Shown: positions 23,926 to 32,237 of the stretch, in pieces
Numbering within the stretch: the stretch's first letter is position 1
Layout of the letters: each line of letters starts with the position of its first letter
Notes under the pieces: generated by a model
Databases searched by the model: none
What the model saw: the letters and a program-made list of their open reading frames with translations, nothing else
Told to the model about the DNA's origin: nothing
Source of the DNA: Ammoniphilus sp. YIM 78166
GTDB lineage: Bacteria; Bacillota; Bacilli; Aneurinibacillales; RAOX-1
Assembly: GCF_004522215.1 (NCBI RefSeq)
Contig: NZ_SDLR01000001.1
Location: 1,160,644 to 1,224,643, forward strand
Direction of reading: 5' to 3'
Length of the DNA stretch: 64,000 bases
Position numbers and translations under genes: made by a program

Positions 23926-26052
23926 TCAACCCGGAACAGATCCCTTTTGCATTTCTCTGCCCCAATGACGGTGCTGACTGACCGCTTGAATGAAGGAATT
24001 AGAGAAGTCTGTTATATTACTTATGTTTCGTACCGTCAGCACGCCTAGTTCATTGACTAATTGTGCTTGGCTTTCCGGCATGGCAGTCGTTACCCCCATG
24101 ATTTGCGACGCGTTCAGCAGATCTACTCCTTCGTTAGTAGCACCGATCGTCTTGCAATGCTTGAAGGCTTCGTTAATAAAGTGTATTGCGTCCCCATGGG
24201 TCCGAAGTGTATTAATGCTTTGCAGTCCCCCTGCTACGTATACCGCATCATACATAATGGAGCCTGTGGTGACGTAGTTTTTGTCAACCTCAAGCTGAAG
24301 TCCATCGGCACTTGTAATCATCCCAAGGTTTTTGCTGATAATCTCAGCTTTGACCCCCTCCGTACGAAGGGCTTGTATCATTTGGGTAACTTCCTGATAA
24401 TTAAATCCATCTTCCGCCAGAATGGCAACCTTTCTTGTTTTGGCGGATTGCACGGAATTCATCACACTCACGGCAGGAGAGCTTGCCGTTACGCCAGTTC
24501 CTCCAGGTGTGGTTGGGGGAGTAGCACCCACCCCCTGTGCAATCTGGTTCGCTAGCTCCCCATCCACATTATTGAACATATCCACTACGCGCTGACGGAT
24601 GGATTTGTCTTGGACACTTCCCACTTCAAAGTAAAAGGCGTCTATGATATGCTGCTTTTCGGTTGGGGTCATGCTGTTCCAGAATAGAGTTGCCTGCGAA
24701 TAGTGATCTTGGAAGCTTTGGCTTCTCTCACGAACCTTTTTCCCCTCAACTTTTTCCGCATAATGAACATAGCCATTGGCAGAAGGCTGGGGGCTATTGG
24801 ATTGGAGATGATTAGGAAAGTAACTTACGCGACCGCGATCAATCGTCATCCGATGGAACCCGTCCCGCTGATTATTGTGCACTGGTGCCAAAGGGCGGTT
24901 GATCGGAATCTCTGCAAAGTTTGGTCCGCCTAGGCGCAGCAATTGAGTGTCCAAATAAGAGAACAAACGTCCCTGAAGGAGAGGATCATTGCTAAAGTCA
25001 ATGCCGGGAACCACATGGCCCGGATGGAAAGCGACCTGCTCTGTTTCGGCAAAGAAGTTTTCCACATTGCGGTTGAGCGTCATTTTCCCAATGCGCTTCA
25101 CAGGAACCAATTCCTCTGGCCAAATCTTGGTAGGATCCAGGATATCAAAATCGAAGCTGAACTCCTGTTCTTCCTCTAGCATTTGAACGCCTAGCTCGAA
25201 TTCCGGATAATTCCCCTCGGTAATCACGTTCCATAAATCCCGGCGGTGATAGTCTGGATCTTTTCCCGCCAGTTTTTGCGCTTCATCCCAAACCAGGGAA
25301 TGAATTCCCAGCAGAGGCTTCCAGTGAAATTTGACAAAGCGGGACTTGCCTTGCTCATTGACAAATCGGAACGTATTCACTCCAAATCCTTCCATCATAC
25401 GAAAGCTTCGCGGGATTGCACGGTCTGATAGCAACCACATAATCATATGGGCTGTCTCCGTATGGCTTGTCACAAAGTCCCAGAAGGTATCATGCGCAGC
25501 GGAAGCTTGTGGAATTTCATTATGTGGCTCAGGTTTAATGGCATGAACCATATCAGGAAATTTGATAGCATCTTGAATGAAAAACACAGGAATGTTATTG
25601 GCTACCAAGTCGTAGTTTCCATCTTCTGTGTAAAATTTGGTAGCAAATCCCCGAACATCGCGGGCCGTATCAGCAGAGCCCCGAGATCCAACAACGGTAG
25701 AAAAACGAACAAACACCGGAGTTTGAACGGAGGGATCCTGCAAAAACTTAGCTTTTGTATATTCGGCCATCGACTCGTAACACTGAAAATAGCCGTGTAC
25801 CCCAAATCCTCTAGCATGAACAACACGCTCAGGAATTCGCTCATGATCAAAATGAGTCATTTTTTCCCGGAAGTGAAAATCCTCCATTAAAGTGGGGCCT
25901 CTTGAACCGGCTTTTAGCGAATCATCTGTATTAGAGACCTTAACTCCTTGGTTAGTCGTCAGCTCTTCGTTGGCATGACTTTGTGTATAGGGTTCAAGCT
26001 GCTGTTGCTTAGATGATGCATTGGGCTTCCCTTGCTGTTCCACTTGGTTCAT
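23926..26052 (-). CDS. katE: Large-subunit haem catalase (KatE/HPII type)
   Basis: 708 residues, the long catalase form. The catalytic core has [14 protein letters not shown] with the essential His, the Asn in [14 protein letters not shown], and the haem Tyr in [15 protein letters not shown]. The last 160 residues, [18 protein letters not shown] onward, form the flavodoxin/DJ-1-like domain found only in large catalases. It converts hydrogen peroxide to water and oxygen in the cytoplasm or spore. The ATG at 26052 directly abuts its AAAGGG; a GTG at 26043 has better spacing and may be the true start. Probably monocistronic. Confidence 0.95.
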   Translation of the reverse strand: MNQVEQQGKPNASSKQQQLEPYTQSHANEELTTNQGVKVSNTDDSLKAGSRGPTLMEDFHFREKMTHFDHERIPERVVHARGFGVHGYFQCYESMAEYTKAKFLQDPSVQTPVFVRFSTVVGSRGSADTARDVRGFATKFYTEDGNYDLVANNIPVFFIQDAIKFPDMVHAIKPEPHNEIPQASAAHDTFWDFVTSHTETAHMIMWLLSDRAIPRSFRMMEGFGVNTFRFVNEQGKSRFVKFHWKPLLGIHSLVWDEAQKLAGKDPDYHRRDLWNVITEGNYPEFELGVQMLEEEQEFSFDFDILDPTKIWPEELVPVKRIGKMTLNRNVENFFAETEQVAFHPGHVVPGIDFSNDPLLQGRLFSYLDTQLLRLGGPNFAEIPINRPLAPVHNNQRDGFHRMTIDRGRVSYFPNHLQSNSPQPSANGYVHYAEKVEGKKVRERSQSFQDHYSQATLFWNSMTPTEKQHIIDAFYFEVGSVQDKSIRQRVVDMFNNVDGELANQIAQGVGATPPTTPGGTGVTASSPAVSVMNSVQSAKTRKVAILAEDGFNYQEVTQMIQALRTEGVKAEIISKNLGMITSADGLQLEVDKNYVTTGSIMYDAVYVAGGLQSINTLRTHGDAIHFINEAFKHCKTIGATNEGVDLLNASQIMGVTTAMPESQAQLVNELGVLTVRNISNITDFSNSFIQAVSQHRHWGREMQKGSVPG

Positions 26053-26196
26053 CCCTTTCTATCCACATTCAGTTAAAGGATATCTTTTCCAAGTAACCAA
26101 AAATTATGTAATTTAATAAATAACCTTCTTTCTTTACATGATAAACAAGGGTCTATGTTCACGACCTAAATAAATAGAAGAGGGATGTGCTCTATT

Positions 26197-26532
26197 ATGC
26201 AACAGCAACAGCAACAGCAACAGCAACAACAGCAGCAAATTCAACAAGCCATTCAGTCTGCTCAACAAGCTCAACAAACTCTAGCCCAGGCCCAGGCCAG
26301 CGCCAATCCGCAGCTTATCCAGCAAGCTCAGCAGCAACTGCAGCAAACTCAGCAACAGCTCCAGCAAGCACAATCTCAGTATGGTGCCCAGACTAGCCCG
26401 ATGCAGCAACAGATGATTCAACAAGCTCTACAGCAAGCCCAACAGTCAGCACAGCAAGCAGTCCAACAAACGCAACAGGCTGCACAGCAGATGCAACAGG
26501 CTCAACAGCAAACACAAAATAATATTCAATAG
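26197..26532 (+). CDS. Polyglutamine protein
   Basis: 111 residues, of which 62 are Gln. It opens with 13 consecutive Gln encoded by mixed CAA/CAG, then repeats of QQA/QQL/QQT with Ala, Ser and Thr. Charged residues are virtually absent. It would form Gln-rich helix or amyloid-like aggregates. I know no family by sequence; spore-coat or adhesive proteins are possible, but unproved. ATG 26197 is 12 bases after AGAGGG; an ATG at 26185 immediately abuts that site. A terminator follows. Confidence 0.65.
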   Translation: MQQQQQQQQQQQQQIQQAIQSAQQAQQTLAQAQASANPQLIQQAQQQLQQTQQQLQQAQSQYGAQTSPMQQQMIQQALQQAQQSAQQAVQQTQQAAQQMQQAQQQTQNNIQ

Positions 26533-26543
26533 CATGACAGCAT

Positions 26544-26570
26544 AGGCCGCTCCCATGGGAACGGCCTTTC
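26544..26570 (+). terminator. Terminator after the polyglutamine gene
   Basis: AGGCCG (26544-26549) pairs with CGGCCT (26562-26567), with an inner CCC/GGG helix, followed by TTC. Short T run. Confidence 0.6.
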
Positions 26571-26713
26571 ATTATTCTATGTTTCGTATCCAATTCTATC
26601 GGAATTGCTCAACTCTGTTGACCGACGCTAGATGGCGCTCATTAAAGCGGGTTCTTTCTTTGAGAAAAGGGAATTCTATCCACATAAACACTAACGATAG
26701 GAGGGAACACGGT

Positions 26714-28663
26714 TTGATTACTTATCCATTTGCCTTCGATCCGACAAAACCGTTTAGTCAACAAGCCAGTGATTGGATCGCTGATGTATTCTATGACTTT
26801 TTACCGGAAGCCGGGTTTGAGGTTCGAGACGAACAGATTTACATGGCCTTTCAGCTGGATCGGGCTTATAGCAAGAACCAAACCATCTTCGCTGAAGGGG
26901 GGGTAGGAACAGGGAAGACATTTGTTTATCTGTTATACGCCATACTGTATGCGCGGTATACAAGGAAACCAGCCATTATTGCCTGTGCCGATGAATCCTT
27001 GATTGAGCAATTAGTTAAACCTGAGGGTGATATCGCTAAACTTGCACAGCACCTGGACTTAACCATTGATGCTCGATTAGGCAAGTCCCAAGATCAATAT
27101 ATCTGTTTGAATAAATTGGACGAGGCTAGGTCAGAGAAGGATGATACCGGTAGATACCAAGAAATGTATTATGGGCTGCCAGAATTTGTACGTACACCGG
27201 AAACTCTTCAATCCTTTACTCCCTATGGAGACCGCAAAGAGTACCCTGACATGACAGATGAGCAATGGAACAGCGTGGGCTGGGATGTGTTTCAAGATTG
27301 CCTGGTGTGCCCCCAGCGCCATCGCTGCGGCCTCAATCTTTCCCGCGAACATTATCGGAAATCCACAGATCTTATTATTTGTTCTCATGATTTTTATATG
27401 GAGCACCTTTGGACATACGAAGCTAGGCAGCGTAGTGGACAATTGCCATTGTTGCCGCCGCATAGCTCGGTTGTCTTTGACGAAGGCCATTTAGCAGAGA
27501 CAGCTGCGCAAAATGCTTTAACGTATCAATTAAAGCATACTCCCTTTGAAAACATCGTCACCCGTTTGCTCCAAGGGGAAATTCGCGAGTCCCTAGCCCT
27601 AGTGATCGAGGAAGCCATTGAGCAGAGCGAAGCCATGTTTAAATTGCTCGACAAGAATAGTCATACCGTCCCTGGTTCGGATCGTAAAGAAATACTGTGG
27701 AATTCCGAATTGCTTCAGGCCATCCAGCGATTCCGTGATCTTCTTACGACAATTGAAGAGGAGCTGGTACTGGAGAGCGGATTATTCACTTTGGATCCGT
27801 ATCAACTAAAAATAGTCGAAGAGCATTTGGACATGATTCAGCTTGCCTTAGGGTTATTTAGCCAGCCCAAGCAATTAATTTCTTGGGTGACGAAAGATCC
27901 AGATGGTATTACACTCGTTATCATGCCTAAGAAGGTCAAAGAAGTATTAAAAGAACGGTTATTTGCCCAAAAGATGCCGATCGTGTTTTCCTCAGCGACT
28001 CTTTCCATTAATGGAAATTTTGATCATATGGCCCAAAACCTAGGGATTGAGGATTATTTATCTTTTTCTGTTCCCTCACCTTATAATTATCCTGAGCAGA
28101 TGAAGGTCAATCTGTTCCCCGACGACTACCTACCAGACAAAATGAAGCTAACAGTGCGATTGCTTCAAGAGTCAGAAGGCGGCTCTTTGATCTTATTCCC
28201 TTCCAGAGAGGAACTAGAGCAGTTTGCTCGGGAGATTGATCAATATCCGGAAACAAAGGACCTTCGCTTCCTATATGAAGGAACCGCAGAAATCAGTTAT
28301 TTGATTTCCCAATTCCAAAACGATGAGCACAGTATTCTTTGTGCTGTCAGCTTATGGGAAGGCCTAGATATCCCAGGTCCTTCGCTGTCTCATGTGCTTA
28401 TCTGGTCTTTGCCCTTTCCACCGAATGATCCTTTGTTTGCCGCCAAACGCAAAGATACAAGTCATCCCTTCGAGGAAGTGGACATGCCTTACATGATTCT
28501 TCGATTAAGACAGGGCATCGGTCGTCTAATCCGCACCCGTGAAGATCGGGGCACAGTCACCATTATGGGGAAGGATTTGATCCGGGAAGAGGTGATGGAG
28601 AAGGTGAAACTCATCCTGCCTGAAGGGACCCTGAGTAGGGAGAACGCAGCTTCCAAGCTATAA
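26714..28663 (+). CDS. DinG/XPD-like ATP-dependent DNA helicase
   Basis: 649 residues of superfamily 2. Walker A is EGGVGTGKTF, motif II is VFDEGHLAE, motif VI is RQGIGRLIRTRED. Four cysteines around CLVCPQRHRC and ICSHDFYM are placed like the XPD/DinG iron-sulfur cluster. The 5' to 3' helicase resolves forked or RNA:DNA structures in repair. The N-terminal exonuclease domain of Bacillus DinG is absent. TTG 26714, eight bases after GGAGGG, is the likely start; upstream in-frame codons are translated only if read from 26555. Confidence 0.85.
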   Translation: MITYPFAFDPTKPFSQQASDWIADVFYDFLPEAGFEVRDEQIYMAFQLDRAYSKNQTIFAEGGVGTGKTFVYLLYAILYARYTRKPAIIACADESLIEQLVKPEGDIAKLAQHLDLTIDARLGKSQDQYICLNKLDEARSEKDDTGRYQEMYYGLPEFVRTPETLQSFTPYGDRKEYPDMTDEQWNSVGWDVFQDCLVCPQRHRCGLNLSREHYRKSTDLIICSHDFYMEHLWTYEARQRSGQLPLLPPHSSVVFDEGHLAETAAQNALTYQLKHTPFENIVTRLLQGEIRESLALVIEEAIEQSEAMFKLLDKNSHTVPGSDRKEILWNSELLQAIQRFRDLLTTIEEELVLESGLFTLDPYQLKIVEEHLDMIQLALGLFSQPKQLISWVTKDPDGITLVIMPKKVKEVLKERLFAQKMPIVFSSATLSINGNFDHMAQNLGIEDYLSFSVPSPYNYPEQMKVNLFPDDYLPDKMKLTVRLLQESEGGSLILFPSREELEQFAREIDQYPETKDLRFLYEGTAEISYLISQFQNDEHSILCAVSLWEGLDIPGPSLSHVLIWSLPFPPNDPLFAAKRKDTSHPFEEVDMPYMILRLRQGIGRLIRTREDRGTVTIMGKDLIREEVMEKVKLILPEGTLSRENAASKL

Positions 28664-28666
28664 GAT

Positions 28667-28694
28667 AAAACCAGGCCACTAAGCCTGGTTTTTT
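28667..28694. terminator. Bidirectional terminator
   Basis: AAAACCAGGC (28667-28676) pairs with GCCTGGTTTT (28683-28692), followed by T. It separates the helicase gene from the convergent MFS gene. Confidence 0.88.
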
Positions 28695-29839
28695 TTCTCT
28701 CCTTGTATGCATTTGACTATACTCCAAGCTGTTGCAAAAAAGACCATGCCTTCTAATATCATCACCATGATAGGCAAGGACAGCTGGTGGGTCAAAACGG
28801 GGGCCAGCAAAAAGCCGACTAGATAACCGCCCCTGCTGAGTAGTTGTTGAAAGCCTAATACTCTTCCGCGGATGTTGTTATCACTTTGCTGAATCAGTAC
28901 GCGATGAAAAACCTGAAAGCCAGCGTCGGCGAACCCGACGAGGAATAACAGAAGGAGGATCACAGCCTGATGGTCAGCCCAAAAAACCAACATACTAAAT
29001 AAGGCCATTACCATGAGTGATCCCACCATAGCAGGAAATTGCTTCAAGCTTATTCCACCTAGCCACCATGCTCCTATCAAGCTTCCGATTCCAGTGACTG
29101 ACCACATTAATCCATTGAGTGTAGAGGATAGCTCAGTAATGGAGTGAGCTAAGATTGGAAGGCCAAAGTTCCACGCCGAAATGGCGATCGCATAGAAAAA
29201 AACGAGAATGCTCGGTACGAGGATCCTTGAGTGTTGGTGTATATATTGAAAAGCTTCTCTAATTTCTTGACTAAAAACGCTAGGTACTAAATTTGGAGTG
29301 GCCTGACTATCCCAACGTAAGATCCATAGGACCCAAGCAGAAATGATAAAGGTCACTGCATCAAATAGGAGAACCCAGCGGTAGCCCCAATGATCGGCAA
29401 GAAGACCGCCAACCAAAAAGCCTACAATGCCAGCAATCGATCCGATTCGAATAATGGTTGCGTTAATTTTAACGACACGATGGTCACCAAATAGATGAGG
29501 AATAGAAGCATCAAAGCTTACTTGAAAGAGGCTATACAACACCCCCACAATAAAAGCAGATACCACCACCGTTAAAGGGTTGGGGAAAAGAACAACAGTG
29601 ATTATCGCCAAGCCACTCCCCAGATCGCTCCCCATCATCAGATGCCTTCGATCGAACCGATCTGCAATCGTGCCTGCATACAAGCTAGATAGAATTCCTC
29701 CCAACTGCCTGGAAATAAAAAAAGCCATCAGCCAAAAACCAGCATTCTCAAACGACAAAATCAAAGCCGTAACAGCAATAAAATGCATTCTCGAACCAAA
29801 GTCGGATAAACCTTTAATATAAAGATACAATTGTTTCAT
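28679..29839 (-). CDS. MFS efflux transporter (MFS_3, EntS/Mef-like)
   Basis: 386 residues, about 12 membrane helices. The loop GTIADRFDRRHLMMGSD between helices 2 and 3 is the MFS signature GxxaDRfdRR, and DNNIRGRVLGFQQL marks the central helix pair. The family includes siderophore exporters and macrolide (Mef) pumps. ATG 29839 follows AGGAGG. A short translated leader with a GC-rich hairpin lies upstream (29877-29912), suggesting ribosome-stalling control as known for inducible drug pumps. The drug is unknown. Confidence 0.88.
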   Translation of the reverse strand: MKQLYLYIKGLSDFGSRMHFIAVTALILSFENAGFWLMAFFISRQLGGILSSLYAGTIADRFDRRHLMMGSDLGSGLAIITVVLFPNPLTVVVSAFIVGVLYSLFQVSFDASIPHLFGDHRVVKINATIIRIGSIAGIVGFLVGGLLADHWGYRWVLLFDAVTFIISAWVLWILRWDSQATPNLVPSVFSQEIREAFQYIHQHSRILVPSILVFFYAIAISAWNFGLPILAHSITELSSTLNGLMWSVTGIGSLIGAWWLGGISLKQFPAMVGSLMVMALFSMLVFWADHQAVILLLLFLVGFADAGFQVFHRVLIQQSDNNIRGRVLGFQQLLSRGGYLVGFLLAPVLTHQLSLPIMVMILEGMVFFATAWSIVKCIQGEKKNQA

Positions 29840-29930
29840 CTAAACCTCCTATAATCGGTTCAGATGGTCGCCCCCCCTAAGGGGTGCGTACGATGATTAC
29901 GGCAGATGACATGCACATGCCTCCTTTAGA
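29840..29930 (-). promoter_or_regulatory. 5' leader of the MFS gene with a hairpin, candidate attenuator
   Basis: Downstream of the leader peptide, the minus-strand RNA has CGCACCCC-UUA-GGGGG-GGCG, a GC-rich hairpin (about 29867-29888) that contains the leader stop codon UAG. The MFS ribosome site AGGAGG is about 20 bases beyond. Ribosome stalling on the leader would change this fold. No T tract follows, so translational attenuation is likelier than transcriptional. Confidence 0.45.
29877..29912 (-). CDS. Leader peptide MSSAVIIVRTP
   Basis: An 11-codon reading frame with AAAGGAGG seven bases before ATG 29912. An in-frame ATG two codons upstream (29918) would give MCM-SSAVIIVRTP, but its spacing to the ribosome site is only one base. 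The hydrophobic run AVIIV recalls the stalling segments of macrolide leader peptides such as ErmAL (MCTSIAVV), and it precedes a Mef-like MFS gene. Expression is not demonstrated. Confidence 0.5.
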   Translation of the reverse strand: MSSAVIIVRTP

Positions 29931-30100
29931 ATAAGTCACAAATGAAGGAAAGATTATGGCAGAGGGGCGGCCCTCCAACTCCAGTATAAGCGATCCTTTT
30001 ATTCCGTGTCAGAAAAAAATAAGCTTCCTTGCAACCTATTGCCCGTCGGTTCGTCTGAAGTAATAGAAGGATCACACACGAGAATAAGGAGAAATGATAT

Positions 30101-30778
30101 ATGAAACAACTATGGAAGCCCATCATGTGGGGTGTATTAGCGGGGAGTCTAGCATTAGGAGGAGCAGCCTTTGCTGCGTCTAAAGTAATGAACATTGAAG
30201 TATCGGTGGGTGAGACACCCTTTAAGGTGAATGGAGATCTCATGAAGTCGGAGAAGGTAAGCGAACACGGCTACTTTAATGGAAAGACGCACGTACCCCT
30301 TTCTTTTAATTATCAAGGAACGACGTATGTTCCGATTCGCTATGCCGGAGAACTATTAGGTAAAGACATTGGTTATGATCCTAAAACCGGTACGGTGTCA
30401 ATCAATGATCCAGAGGAAGTCATTAAAGTGGACTCCATTCCTTATGAAATTATCACGGACTTATATAGTGATGGAAGCAATATCCCACCGGAAGTGAGTC
30501 AGTGGATTGACGCCAACCGTCATCATGAAGTCGCCTTGACCAAAGACTTTGGTAATCACACCTATGCGTTGATCACAAGAGGAGAAATGAAGACAGGTGG
30601 ATATGGTATCGAGTTTGAGGGATCCTTCCTAAGGGCAGAGGGCGTCGACTTGTACGTCAAATATAAGAATCCAGAACCCGGCTCCATGACTACACAAGTG
30701 ATCTCGTATCCAACCTTATTAGTGAAGTTTAACAAGTTTAGTCAACAATCGAAGCCAACATTTAAAATTGAAAACTAG
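30101..30778 (+). CDS. Secreted protein with stalk-like and PrcB domains
   Basis: 225 residues: signal peptide (about 1-26), then a copper-amine-oxidase-N-like module, YVPIRYAGELLGKDIGYD with VSIND, which is common in Paenibacillaceae secreted proteins and probably mediates wall or domain contacts. The second half, EVALTKDFGNHTYALITRGEMKTGGYGIEF, matches the PrcB C-terminal (protease-inhibitor-like) family. A role in controlling an extracellular protease is possible but not shown. AAGGAG precedes ATG 30101 by about 11 bases. No obvious operon. Confidence 0.75.
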   Translation: MKQLWKPIMWGVLAGSLALGGAAFAASKVMNIEVSVGETPFKVNGDLMKSEKVSEHGYFNGKTHVPLSFNYQGTTYVPIRYAGELLGKDIGYDPKTGTVSINDPEEVIKVDSIPYEIITDLYSDGSNIPPEVSQWIDANRHHEVALTKDFGNHTYALITRGEMKTGGYGIEFEGSFLRAEGVDLYVKYKNPEPGSMTTQVISYPTLLVKFNKFSQQSKPTFKIEN

Positions 30779-30852
30779 CTGGACAATCGTACAAGCCGCC
30801 ATTTGCTAGCGATCATATATTAGTAATAGATTAGCTGATGGGAGGTTGAGAA

Positions 30853-31020
30853 ATGAAAAGATTCCGCAACCTTTTTGTGCTTGGTGCAAAAGGGAAAGGG
30901 AAGGGGAGATTATCTCTTGTATATAGGATGATAGGGGAAGACACCCTTCAACTTTGCTTACGTAGAGGCCCTCGAACCCTCTTTTGCATTCCCTTGAGAG
31001 TATCAAGACCCTTTGATTAG
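30853..31020 (+). CDS. Small basic hypothetical protein (55 residues)
   Basis: Begins MKRFRNLFVLGAKGKGKG, is rich in Arg/Lys and ends LRVSRPFD. GGGAGG lies about seven bases before ATG 30853. No family recognised. The terminator-like hairpin at 31037 follows. It may be a genuine small protein or a chance frame; the ribosome site favours the former. Confidence 0.4.
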   Translation: MKRFRNLFVLGAKGKGKGRLSLVYRMIGEDTLQLCLRRGPRTLFCIPLRVSRPFD

Positions 31021-31036
31021 GAATGGAGAATACATG

Positions 31037-31067
31037 AATGTCCCTGCCTATTATTAGTAGGGACATT
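31037..31067. terminator. Hairpin, candidate terminator
   Basis: AATGTCCCT (31037-31045) pairs with AGGGACATT (31059-31067), followed by TTC. It ends the short basic gene. Confidence 0.7.
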
Positions 31068-31079
31068 TTCGTTAATCGT

Positions 31080-31104
31080 AAGAAAAGAGTGAGAGCATCA
31101 CTCG
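31080..31104 (-). terminator. Terminator after the 55-residue coiled-coil gene
   Basis: On the minus strand GAGTGA pairs with TCACTC (31087-31103), followed by TTTTCT. Confidence 0.65.
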
Positions 31105-31106
31105 TT

Positions 31107-31274
31107 TTATTTCATTTGAAGATGGGCTAATTGTTCATTAATCAAACGAATCTGATTATACAGCTGAAGCCTTTCTTGCCAAGAAAGCCTAGAGTCAACC
31201 ACTTGATCTTTAAGCTCCTCTTTCCTGGCTATCAGCCTATCTGAGGAATCAGCATTCAACTGTTCAATAAACAT
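31107..31274 (-). CDS. Small coiled-coil protein (55 residues)
   Basis: Begins MFIEQLNADSSDRLIARKEE, mostly helix with heptad-like leucines: DRLIARKEELKDQ and LQLYNQIRLINEQLAHL. GGAGG lies nine to ten bases before ATG 31274. No family recognised. Its own terminator follows. Such small coiled coils are often phosphatase- or kinase-binding proteins, but nothing specific is visible here. Confidence 0.6.
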   Translation of the reverse strand: MFIEQLNADSSDRLIARKEELKDQVVDSRLSWQERLQLYNQIRLINEQLAHLQMK

Positions 31275-31402
31275 AAAAGCCTTCCTCCTTCCGAACTCAA
31301 ATAAGATAAACTTATACTACAATTAACTATCCGTTAAGTCAACCTTCGTCTATACCATAGATTTTCGGTCTGTTCATTTCATATGTGGGGGTCTGAATGC
31401 AT

Positions 31403-31428
31403 AAAGCCCGATTTTTTAATCGGGCTTT
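31403..31428 (-). terminator. Terminator after the thioredoxin-reductase-like gene
   Basis: AAAGCCCGATT pairs with AATCGGGCTTT (31403-31428), loop TTT, with A/T flanks. Confidence 0.88.
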
Positions 31429-31446
31429 AATAAAAGGTTTATCCAA

Positions 31447-32010
31447 TTAGGCTTTTAATACATCATGATCTACATAGCGCTCTCCGTTTAAGTGACTGAT
31501 TAGATTAATGGCAACCTTTGCACCATCTCCAGCCGTAATGATCGTGTGAACGCTCACTCCAGCTACTGTTCCAGCTGCCCAAATTCCCTCAATGTTCGTT
31601 CTTCCATCAGCATCCACGTCCAATACGGTCTTAATACGCGGCTCCGTACCTGCCTTGGTTTTAATACCCGCTGCTTCAGCAAGATCCACAGCAACGCCTG
31701 TGGCCACTATCACTTGGTTGGCCTCATATGTACCGTTTTCAGTTTCGATGTTAAAGCCCGCGTCGGTTTTCGTGATGTTTTTAACCGCGCTTTCCAAGAT
31801 TTCTGCGCCAAATTTGCTTGCTTGTTTTTTTCCAAGTTCCACAAGCTCAGGTCCTGTGATTTCCATAACGCCATAATGATTCTCGACCCAAGCTCTTTTC
31901 GTCATGCTTTTGTCATGATCTAGAATTAATGTTTTCTTTCCAGCTTTTGCAGTAAAAATCGCAGCACTTGATCCTGCCGGACCCGCGCCAATGATAGCAA
32001 CATCGTACAT
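31447..32010 (-). CDS. Short FAD-dependent thioredoxin-reductase-like protein
   Basis: 187 residues. The FAD motif YDVAIIGAGPAGSSAA is at the N-terminus; VIVATGVAVDL and IEGIWAAGTVAGVSVHT are the middle and C-terminal FAD motifs, the latter corresponding to GD/AGD in TrxB. The NAD(P)H domain and the CxxC redox pair of TrxB are absent, so it is a one-domain relative. Start ATG 32010 after GAGGTG. Two copies of GGTTGTnGTAGCAAC flank its promoter, so a dedicated redox- or quinone-sensing regulator seems likely, though none is adjacent. Confidence 0.78.
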   Translation of the reverse strand: MYDVAIIGAGPAGSSAAIFTAKAGKKTLILDHDKSMTKRAWVENHYGVMEITGPELVELGKKQASKFGAEILESAVKNITKTDAGFNIETENGTYEANQVIVATGVAVDLAEAAGIKTKAGTEPRIKTVLDVDADGRTNIEGIWAAGTVAGVSVHTIITAGDGAKVAINLISHLNGERYVDHDVLKA

Positions 32011-32033
32011 TCTGAGCACCTCTTTCATTATGA

Positions 32034-32116
32034 TTTGGTTGTCGTAGCAACCATAAACCAAGGGAAATGAAATTATTATCCTGTAAGAAATGTTGCTACA
32101 ACAACCATTGGTTTAA
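32034..32116 (-). promoter_or_regulatory. Promoter flanked by two inverted operator-like repeats
   Basis: On the minus strand a promoter TTGTAG (32101-32096), 17-base spacer, TAATAA (32078-32073) is bracketed by GGTTGTTGTAGCAACA (about 32105-32090) and the oppositely oriented GGTTGTCGTAGCAACC (32037-32052). One copy covers -35, the other lies downstream of -10, an arrangement typical of repression by a dimeric MarR/HxlR-like regulator. Confidence 0.6.
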
Positions 32117-32194
32117 AAACATTCTAAACGATTTAGTTTATAAAGTCAAATGTTACAGAGTTTTTTGGAAAGAGCGGAGACGAAATATGAGTAA

Positions 32195-32221
32195 GCCCCT
32201 CTCATGCATGATGAAAGGGGC
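32195..32221 (-). terminator. Hairpin downstream of the CDF gene
   Basis: GCCCCT pairs with AGGGGC with an inner TCAT/ATGA helix; no clear T run follows on the minus strand, so the terminator call is weak. Confidence 0.4.
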
Positions 32222-32237
32222 AGGATTGTTGAAAATG

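Noticed and set aside
24061..25890. Several long plus-strand frames within the catalase gene
   Set aside because: They overlap a complete catalase on the other strand with all its motifs, have no ribosome sites and match no family.
26209..26250. Polyglutamine run as a sequencing or assembly artefact
   Set aside because: CAA and CAG codons are mixed and the Gln-rich pattern continues with varied residues to the end of the gene.
30806..31066. Minus-strand frame of 86 codons
   Set aside because: No ribosome site, and it overlaps a hairpin and the better supported small plus-strand gene at 30853.
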